A stretch of DNA of 64,000 nucleotides from contig CAJOEJ010000006.1 in NCBI GenBank assembly GCA_905233375.1, positions 21,602 to 85,601 of the forward strand. The letters are read 5' to 3'. The number at the start of each line of letters is the position of its first letter. The stretch's first letter is position 1. Under the pieces are notes generated by a model. The model did not search any database. It was given only the letters and a program-made list of their open reading frames with translations, and was not told where the DNA came from. This document shows, piece by piece, positions 33,563 through 41,900 of this stretch. The stretch comes from Paludibacteraceae bacterium (GTDB taxonomy: Bacteria > Bacteroidota > Bacteroidia > Bacteroidales > Paludibacteraceae). Position numbers and translations under genes: made by a program.

Positions 33563-33933
33563 AAAAAGTAGTTTATTGTGCCCTTGCGGCTGCGAAAAAG
33601 TATCTGTGTCTGTTTTTATTGGCTTTGATGCCGATGGTGGCGCTTCAAGCCAAGACGAACAAAGTAACGGTCGTGCTCTCATGCGACCTGCATTGTCAGG
33701 GTTGCTGCGACAAGATCATGAAAAATATCGCCTTTGAGAAAGGGGTCAAAGACATCCGGTGCGACCTGAAAACGAAAACGGTCACCTTGACCTATGACGC
33801 TGACAAGACGAACCTGCCGGTCCTGCTCCAGGCGTTTGACAAAATAGGCAAGCCGGCAACGGTCAAAGAGGAGCCGAAAGACGAGGAAAAGAAGGCGGTA
33901 GATGCACAAACGGGGGCTTCCACGCCGCAATAA
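33559..33933 (+). CDS. Exported HMA-domain (metal-binding) protein
   Basis: 124 residues with an N-terminal signal or anchor (about 1-31, LCLFLLALMPMVALQA) and a heavy-metal-associated domain (about 34-102). The metal-binding loop is DLHCQGCCDKI, giving the CxxC pair plus a third cysteine. The C-terminal tail is Glu/Lys-rich and probably disordered. The start overlaps the feoB stop (ATGA), so the two are coupled; a periplasmic metal carrier for the transporter is an attractive inference. HMA domains usually bind Cu(I) or Zn(II) rather than Fe(II). Confidence 0.82.
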   Translation: MKKVVYCALAAAKKYLCLFLLALMPMVALQAKTNKVTVVLSCDLHCQGCCDKIMKNIAFEKGVKDIRCDLKTKTVTLTYDADKTNLPVLLQAFDKIGKPATVKEEPKDEEKKAVDAQTGASTPQ

Positions 33934-33964
33934 CGCTAAAAATGCAAAAAAAAATGCGCAATTA

Positions 33965-33996
33965 TTTGCGTATGTCAAAAAAAAGCAGTACTTTTG
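33965..33996 (+). promoter_or_regulatory. Bacteroidota-type promoter upstream of the tRNA-Ala leader element
   Basis: TTTG (33965-33968), 20 nt, TACTTTTG (33989-33996). Confidence 0.8.
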
Positions 33997-34002
33997 CGCT
34001 CG

Positions 34003-34121
34003 CTTTTGAAAATCCTCGGTCGGAATGCTAACGAAGTGATATTTCGACCGAAGAGCGTAGCACAACACGTAGCGTCATCGAGCGGCAGAGCCGCGAGTCA
34101 CGCGAGTGTTGATGCAAGCGA
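34003..34121 (+). ncRNA. Structured tRNA leader element, copy 1
   Basis: About 119 nt between the promoter and the first base of tRNA-Ala, homologous to 56363-56482. Conserved blocks include CGAAGAGCGTAGCAC, CGTAGCGTCATCGAG, GCGAGTCACGCGAG and the terminal AAGCGA. Predicted stems: CGGTCG/CGACCG; GCGGC/GCCGC; CAACAC/GTGTTG. The other copy keeps these paired through compensating changes. Function unknown. Confidence 0.65.
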
Positions 34122-34195
34122 GGGGTATTAGCTCATCTGGCTAGAGCGCAACACTGGCAGTGTTGAGGTGAGCGGTTCGAGTCCGCTATACTCCA
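34122..34195 (+). tRNA. tRNA-Ala (anticodon GGC)
   Basis: 74 nt with full cloverleaf. Acceptor GGGGTAT/ATACTCC contains the G3-T70 wobble pair that is the alanine identity element. The anticodon stem CAACA/TGTTG encloses CTGGCAG (anticodon GGC). The T loop is TTCGAGT. The 3' CCA is not encoded. Confidence 0.96.
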
Positions 34196-34196
34196 C

Positions 34197-34233
34197 AAAA
34201 ACCGGCATTCGTAATGAGTGCCGGTTTTTGTTT
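34197..34233 (+). terminator. Terminator after tRNA-Ala
   Basis: CCGGCATT and AGTGCCGG pair and are followed by TTTTTG TTTT. It can also serve the convergent gene at 34264. Confidence 0.8.
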
Positions 34234-34263
34234 TGTGCTTGTCGGGCAGGAGCGTGTCTTTGT

Positions 34264-35316
34264 TTAATCGGGAATCGTGATACCCTGCTCGCGCAGATAG
34301 GCTACGAGGTCATCGTAGGCACTCTCTTCGTGGAAACGTTCTTTGATCCGGTCTAACAGATCGGGGTAGTCCTTGGCTTCGAACAGCTTCATTACCGCCT
34401 TCGCGTCAATATTCCGAACGCGTCCTTCGGTCAGGTGCTCCATCATCATATCCTCTTCGGGAAGGGATTGCCAGTAAATCTCCATCTTGTCCCGCTCGAT
34501 GATCATATGGGCGTGGTAGTTGTGCCCGTCCTTGTTGAACGAACACAGCTCGTCGTCCACGGGGTCGTGTCCCAGAATGGCTACCATATCCTCCACTACC
34601 TCCGTCATGATAATCAGATACGGAGACATCGACTCCATCATCACATCGCCGTCTGTCGCATTGCATATCTTCTGCGCCAGAGGGGCATTGTACAGCAATA
34701 GACGGTTGAACGAGAACGAACGGCTGAAGAGTTGTTCGGTTAGCAGATAGAGATACTCATCATCGGTAAGAACCACCATCTTCCCGCTTTTGTACTTCGC
34801 CATCTCGTCGGTACGCTTCGAATATTCCCACGTGCGGAACAGGTAGGCATGAACCGGATGGTCAAAATCCAGATCGCTCAACACAAAGTCATTTAAGGAA
34901 GCCCGTCCCCACAGCAACTCATCCAACTCGTCGTTAGCGCCTTCAAAGAAAGACAAATCCTGACCTTCGTCAATATCGTCAACGGATTGAATGGGCGATT
35001 CCGGATCGTCGTTGTTCCATACCTCTACTATCAGTTCCTTGATCCGATGGATTTCCTCCTCCGAATACGCAATTAGCGACGTATAATACGGTTCGGGTGT
35101 GAAATCCTCACTCTCCATCATCGATGGATAGCCGGAAGCGACATAATAGGTCGTTTTGGGATGTTCCGCCAGATACTTGCGGGCTTGTTCCTCGCATTCT
35201 TTCTTGCGCTCACGAATATACTTCGCGGTTCCGTACTTGTCGCCTTTTGCCTCCAACTCGGCTACGACATCATAACCTTGGGTGTAAACTACACCTCCGC
35301 CGATTGCTGTTCTCAT
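34264..35316 (-). CDS. Hypothetical acidic protein
   Basis: 350 residues, no signal peptide or membrane helix, strongly acidic in the middle (DDIDEGQDLSFFEGANDELDE). A predicted helical C-terminal region ends in HEESAYDDLVAYLREQGITIPD. I do not recognise a domain; similar proteins of unknown role occur in Bacteroidales, as far as I recall. It stands alone: 52 bp separate it from the SprT-like gene upstream, and a tRNA lies on its 3' side. Confidence 0.7.
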   Translation of the reverse strand: MRTAIGGGVVYTQGYDVVAELEAKGDKYGTAKYIRERKKECEEQARKYLAEHPKTTYYVASGYPSMMESEDFTPEPYYTSLIAYSEEEIHRIKELIVEVWNNDDPESPIQSVDDIDEGQDLSFFEGANDELDELLWGRASLNDFVLSDLDFDHPVHAYLFRTWEYSKRTDEMAKYKSGKMVVLTDDEYLYLLTEQLFSRSFSFNRLLLYNAPLAQKICNATDGDVMMESMSPYLIIMTEVVEDMVAILGHDPVDDELCSFNKDGHNYHAHMIIERDKMEIYWQSLPEEDMMMEHLTEGRVRNIDAKAVMKLFEAKDYPDLLDRIKERFHEESAYDDLVAYLREQGITIPD

Positions 35317-35367
35317 GCTTTTTCAGATTGATATGTTATATTGTTTGTATTTCTTTTGTCTCCATCC

Positions 35368-35817
35368 TTAGTGGTCAATAATAGCCAGGATGAGTGTCTC
35401 CCACCATTTCGGGGTGAGTTTCTTGTTGATGTATTCGTACGACGGGTGTACCTCTATGTGGATGCCATAGTCCCGTTTTAGTCTCCGGCAATGTCTTCGG
35501 AAAGCAGGTCCGTGCCCCAATACGCCGTCCAGCCGCTTGCCTTCAACCGTACGAACGTACATGTGGATCATCTCATGTACCAGAACCGATTTGAGGAGTT
35601 CTTCCGTCCATCGGACAGCCTTGCCGATCCGGATGATGCTGTACATGTTGCCTTTTCCGTCCTGTTGCGGCGCGTAACTGGCGCAATCCGGATTATTCTT
35701 GCCCGGGATATAGAACCGGCACGCTCCCAACTGCCCGCCGAAATAGAGCGCATTGTACTCCCGGAACTTCTGCTTGAGAAGATCCTTGCTGATTTCAATA
35801 TAGCCGGTATTGCGCAT
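35368..35817 (-). CDS. SprT-like zinc metalloprotein
   Basis: 149 residues from MRNTGYIEISKDLLKQKF; the in-frame codons upstream run through an 11-bp repeat and are less likely. The zinc-protease motif HEMIHMY is present, with a following GHGPAFRRHCRR that supplies a third ligand. This is the SprT-like domain shared with Spartan DNA-protein crosslink proteases; the bacterial role is unsettled. It lies downstream of sprA. Confidence 0.8.
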   Translation of the reverse strand: MRNTGYIEISKDLLKQKFREYNALYFGGQLGACRFYIPGKNNPDCASYAPQQDGKGNMYSIIRIGKAVRWTEELLKSVLVHEMIHMYVRTVEGKRLDGVLGHGPAFRRHCRRLKRDYGIHIEVHPSYEYINKKLTPKWWETLILAIIDH

Positions 35818-35844
35818 GGTGTTTTGCGAATTTTTTTGACATAT

Positions 35845-35888
35845 TTCCCCATGCATTCCCCATGCATTACCTGTGCATTACCTGTGCA
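35845..35888. repeat. Four tandem 11-bp units
   Basis: TTCCCCATGCA twice, then TTACCTGTGCA twice, with no gaps. It abuts copy 3 of the gene-end repeat. Confidence 0.85.
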
Positions 35889-35952
35889 TGTCGAGAGAAT
35901 CACGTATCCCACCTTACCCTATATATACTATGTATATATCCCGTGATTTTGA
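35886..35952. repeat. Gene-end dispersed repeat, copy 3
   Basis: Nearly identical to copy 1 (889-955); for example both contain ACCTTACCCTATATATACT. It ends 8 bp from the sprA stop. Confidence 0.75.
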
Positions 35953-35960
35953 CAAACCGC

Positions 35961-38900
35961 TTACCGTGTCAGCATGAGTTTGATGTTGATGCCGACGTTG
36001 TCCGCCTTGACCGGATAGGACGACGAGATGAGCGGAGTGGTGCCTTGGTGGTCATAGAAGAGCTGGAGGTTGATCTTCTGGCTGAGCACGTAGTCCGCCG
36101 AGATCTTGATGGCAAGCACTTTGTTGCCGGACGAAGCCTGCGTGATACCTTCCTCCACCTTGCGGAGAAGCATCTTCACATCCTTGTAGGACACATCCAC
36201 CTGCAACTTGAGGTCGTTGCTCACTTTCTTCTGCGCACCGTCTTTGTTCTTCGTGATGAAATTGAGGTTCTTGATCGTGTATCCGCCTCCGATGACGAAC
36301 TCGTTGGTATGTCCTTCGGTCAGCTGGACGGATGTGATATTGAGTGCGAGGTTCCGTTGCTTGCGGAACTCGGCTTTGACGCTCAGGCTGTTTTTCATCG
36401 TCATGTTGAGTCCGATGAGCGGGCTGAAGGCTTCGGTGAGCGTCACGCTGCTGATGTCGTACGCGGAGGAGGGCGTCGGCGCATCGTTGGTGACGTCACG
36501 GACGAAACCGACCTGTTTGTTGTTACCGTCGGCTCCGATCCATGTCGAGTAGCTGCTGAACGCGCCGATAGCGTATTTGCAAGTGTAGGCGTGTGTCAGG
36601 GTCACCGATTTGAAGTGGTCGCGCATCCACGGCAGTTTGCCCAGCCCGTCGTACGTGACAGACCAGTTGGGCAGCATGCGTAAGATGCTGACGAAAGGCG
36701 TGAGGCTGACCTTGTTGGCGTCCTGTCCCGTGTAGGCGGAGAGGAACGCAGGGACGAGCACATCGGCGGAGTTGTTGTTGACACGGCCGTGCTTGTTCGG
36801 GTCGTACTTGGTGCCCGCAGGTATGTTCGCCATGAAGCCGGACGAAGGCAGCGTGATGCCGGTGTACTGGTCTTGGACGCGTCCCACAAGCGTCTCGCGG
36901 TTGGCAAGGAACGCATCGTACGCGCTGTTGCTGAAATTCTCCTCCTGCGCTCCGATGCGGCTGAACATCGTTCCGATAGCAACTTGCGTGATGTTGAACG
37001 AACCGGTTATGTTCTCCTGCATCTGGTCATAGGAATAGATGATCGAGGACGATTGCGCCATGTAACGTTTGCCGTTAAGCTGGATCTTGAGTCCGGGCAG
37101 CGGTTCGAGGGTCAGTTTGATATCGAGGTCGGAAGTGTGTGCGCGTGCGGCAGGTTGGACGATACTGGTGTCTCCCGAGAGCCATCCGTTCTGCTGTGCC
37201 CGCTCGAGCATGTTATTGGGTATGAAACCGAAGGCGAAATCGTATCCCGGCGCATAAGCTCCGTTGACCTTGCGCTGTCCCATGAAGCCCGCTTCGGGCA
37301 GGAAGCCCGGAATGGTCATGGAGTTCGTCTCACGGTAGGTGACCTGCAGCTTGCGGAACATCGTTCCGACATAGGCGAACATGTCTCCTGCGATTTGCTT
37401 GGGTGTGCGCTCGTTCGGGTCGCGCGTCGTGACGGTGACGGTGGCATTGGCGCAATCGGTCTTCGGGGTCAAGGTGACCTTGGTGTTGCCCGACGGCTTG
37501 AATTGAACGGGGATGCTCTTGCCCGTCGAGTCCGCCACCACGACGGTCAGCACCTCGCTGTTGAGACGGTGGGTGATCTCGACCGCTTCGCCTTTCTTGA
37601 GGCTGACGGTCTGGGTGTAGTTCTTGGGCTTGAAATTCTTGCGGGCGTTGCGACCGGTGTACCGCTGCGTCATGTTCTTCCAGTACTTGGACTTGCCGTA
37701 CCATGTCTCGAAATTGATGCCTCCGTCCACCTGCCATGTCTGCACGGAGCTGACGGTGTTACCGCGGTCCACACCGGAAGTGGTGGAGGCAGTGCGTGTC
37801 CAGTTGTAGTTGGCGTTATAGGAACCGTTGGCGGTGATGGCGTCTAATCCCGGAATGCGGTTGAGAGGCACGTTCCAGCTGGCGGTGAAGACCTGCTGGT
37901 AGGTGTACGGCGAACCGAACTTGGCGAGAGAACGCTGGATTGTGTCGCGCCATGCCTCGTAGTGGTCGTGGTTGAAGTCCGCATCGAAATACTGCCCTTT
38001 GAGAATCTCCGGCGTGTACTTGCCTTCGTCGATGATGGCGTTCATACCCGATTGGAAGGAGAACTTCATGTTCTTCGTCAGGTCGAACTTGATATCAACG
38101 TTACGGTCCCATGTAAAATCCTTGCTGAAAGTCAGATCCATGGCGTCGGCGGACGAACCCGCCAGATCGCGCATCTTCATATGGCTGAAGGTACGGTGCA
38201 TGTTGGTGCTGAACGACCATGATTGCGGCAGGTAGTAGATGTTCGCCTCTTTGAGGAGTTTCACTTTCTGCACTTTCTCTAACTTGGCAAACGGTTCCCA
38301 CGGCTTGGGATTGAAGCTGTAGGCGTACTGGAACGAACCTCTGGCATCGGTGGAGTAGTTCGTTTCCATCTCCGGCGAGTGCTCGCTTTGCTTGTTGTAG
38401 GAAGCGGAGATGGAGAAGTTAGCCGGGTCGTAGAACATATCCTTCTTCTTCGAGTGGATATTGACCTTGAAGTTGCTCACGGAGAACGATGTCGCCTCGC
38501 GTACGGTGTTCGACATCTGCTTGATGCTGTCTTTCTGCTCCTTGCTGTCATATGCACTGAGCGTCTCGCTCAACTTGACGTCCGTGTCAAGCGGGTCGTA
38601 GTTGGGGCTGGTGGTCTCGTTGCTGTAGGAGACGTACAGCGGCATCTGTATCTTCGCCTGCTCCGGGAAGAGACGTCCGGCTTCCAATGCGGCGCTGACA
38701 GAGAGCTGGTAGAAGTTCTCCATGTTGCGGTCGAGCACGTTGGACTCGATGGATCCGTATCCGGCTGTCTCTAATCGTCCGGCTACGTTGACCTGGGCGA
38801 TGTCGCTGATAGCGAGGGCGGCATTTGCCATGGCGGCTATACCGCCTTGCTCGTTGAACTGGCTCAGACGCAGCTCGTTGACCCATATCTCTCCGCTCGC

Positions 38901-41900
38901 ATCGTGCTGACCGTTGTTGCGCACACCGATCATGATGGTCGATACCTCTTCGAGGGTCGGGTTACCCAGGACGGTGATCTTGTTCTGCGGCTTGTCGGAT
39001 GCATCATCGTAGATGACGTACGGGATAGTGTTGCCCACGCCGCTGTTACCCGCACGTTTGGCTCGGTTGCGTGCCAGCTTGGCGTCGGTGAGCACACGGA
39101 GCGGGAAGTCGAACATGTTCTCCGTCGGCCATACTTTCTCGCGGTCGGCGGCGGAGTTGTTGTTATAGATACCCGCATCGGTCAGATGCAGAGGGATCTC
39201 GTATTCGTAGTAGTTGTTGCGCAGGTCGGTACCGAGACGGATGAAGCAGGACAGGTCGCCGTCCTTCAGTTCGGGGTCAATGGCGCTCAGCTGCTCTGCG
39301 TGAACGAACATCTGCAGGTTCTTGTACTGGCGCATGTCGTAGCCGGTGTTCTTGTACATCGCTCGGGCATCATGCGGGCTGAGGTTCATCACACGGAGCA
39401 CCATCGCCTGTTCGTTCTGGGCGATGAGTTGTGCCTGTCCGGGGTCTGTCTGCCGGCTCACACCCGGAGGCAATACGTAGTTGACCGGAGTGCGGGTGCT
39501 GTTTTCCTCTATGTTAACCGTCTGAACATCAATGGATGCCGATGTGTTGACGGCGGTGCCTACCGGCGCGAGGTCGCGTGTGTACTGGCGCCATTCGCCG
39601 CGTACCAGATCCATCGTGGCGAAACGCAGATGCGTCTCTTTCTCGCAGCCCGTGAGGTACATGCGGACAAAACGGATGGATTTCCAGTTACGGATGGAAC
39701 CGATTCGCTGCACGCTCGCGCTGTCCCCTTTGAGAGGGATCTTGAACTGGTACCACGTCACATCCTGGCTCTCGCCGTTACGCAACTGGACGCGGCTCAC
39801 TTTCTTCTCGGTGATATGCTGCCGTCCCACCTCCATCATGTCGGGACGCAGGAGCACCTTGTACTGGTAGTATTTCTCGTACTCGTTGAGCGTGTTGTCC
39901 AGGTTGATGTCCTCCACATCGGGGGTAAGGGTCGATGCAGTACCGTAGCTCTCCGTCTGTTGCTCCGCCGCAGGTGAGTTGCCTTCTGTTCCGTTGAAAT
40001 GCTTGTAGCGGTCGAGAATGGACACCTGCTCCTCGTCGAAGTCGGATCCTCTGTAATAATGGAAATTGTCACCCGCAGGGTCGTTCCGTGGCGAGAAGCG
40101 CTCGTCCGCCCAGCGGTTCCATACGTCGGCGCTGACACGGCTCTGGAGATCCGTGAGGTATTGTTTGTAGGCAGGCCAGTTCTTCTCCTGCTCGCTGTTC
40201 AAACCGTTCAGACCGACATCCTGCATCGCCCGTGATCCGGTCTCGTTGCTGAATGCGACAACGGTACTGGTGGTCTTGGGCACGTATCCCCATATGGTCG
40301 AATCGACACGTCCTGCATCGGAAGGGGATACCGGCATACCGTGCTCGAACGCTTTCTTGCCGTCGCGGAGGATGTCTTCGCTGATGTCACCGAGGTTGAT
40401 GTACAACTCGCCGTTGTAGCCGTCCGGGTTCGTCAGCGCCGGATCCATGAGCCAGAACTGGATGTATTCGATATTGGCTTTCTCGAAGTCCGTATTGTCC
40501 AGACGGCGCATGATACCGCCCCAGCGTTTATTCGGCGTCAGGAGCTTGCCGTCCGTGCCTATCTCGCTCGCATTGATGTTGTACTGACCGCGTTCGTCCG
40601 GGTAGAAAGCCAGGTTGAGGATGGCTAATTTCGTGTCCACGTTGCTCGCTTCCTGACGATTGGGGTATATCTCGTCCTGATAGACGATACGGGTACGGTG
40701 GTCGCTGAGGGCAACGAGGTCGTTCTTGATATGTGCGGGCGTGTTCGTTTGCGGATAGCCGAAGATGGGATCCACGGTGAACCACGCCAGCTGCGCACGG
40801 TTCTTGTTATAGGTGATCTGGTTGATGTCCTTCGATTCGTCAAAGACGGTAGGCGTGGAAGCAAGGAACCAGTAACTCGGGTAGTGGATGTCGATATTGG
40901 TGGTAGTCGCCTCGAAATCATCGATATACGCCGTTCCGACAGCACCCACGTCACGGGTGTGTCCGGGGATAAGATGCGCGAACTCGGCGTTGATCTGGAA
41001 CGTGGACGGCGCCGTAGCGGTTATCCAGGGAATCTTGTCGATGGCGTTGGTGAGCCATTGCATCTCGGTCTTCCAGCTGCCGTTGACACCCCATATGGTG
41101 TTCGCCAGTGGCTCTGAACCCGTGTTGACTTTCGTCGTCAGGGGGCGTTCGCGCAGGTGCATGATGGTACCGCCGAGGACAAGATCCTTGGTGAACTCGT
41201 ACTCCAAATGCGCGCCGAAGAGCGATTTGCGCTGCATGGAGAACGTGCTTTGGTTCTCCAGACGCACATCCACGTTCGTTCCGGATTCGAGAATGGAGGT
41301 GTTGAGGATAGTCACCGTTCCCATCGTGTAATCGACCGTATAATCGACGTTCTCGATCAGGGTGGCACCTCCCGCGGTGACGGTGACAGAACCGCGCGGC
41401 ACGTTCATCGCACCAAGACGTATCTCGCTGCTGTTCGTGCCTTTGTACTTACCGGTCAGGTGGAACTTGTTCTTCTCGCTGATTTCCTGCGCAATGACCA
41501 GCGTGGAGTCGTACAACTCAGGGAAACAGTATTTGGCTGTCAGCTTCGGGTCGTTGCCCAGCATGGCTGCCAGATGGCTGCCGAACGGTTCCAGCACGGG
41601 GAAGATGATCTTGCCGCCGGACGAATAAACGGTCATTCCTTCGATGAAGTCGAATCTGCCGTCGGGACTTGCGTTGTGCTTCTGGTCGAGGCGGTCGAGA
41701 TTCATCACGCGCAGCAACTGTTTGCCGCTGATGGAACCTTCGTTGAGGTACTGCACATCCGTTCCGACGGAGTCGTTGCGGTAGGTGATATACAGTTCGA
41801 ATTTGTCCTGGTTGAGGCTGGTGGCGCCGAGGGCGTAGATGTTTTTCATCATAAGATCCCACGTGCCTCTCTCCTTGCGCATCGGCGCATTGGCGCTGCT

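Noticed and set aside
33679..34068. Two similar minus-strand frames, here and at 56115-56426, that look like a protein family
   Set aside because: Their similarity is due to the tRNA leader element and promoter on the plus strand; the rest is antisense to real genes.
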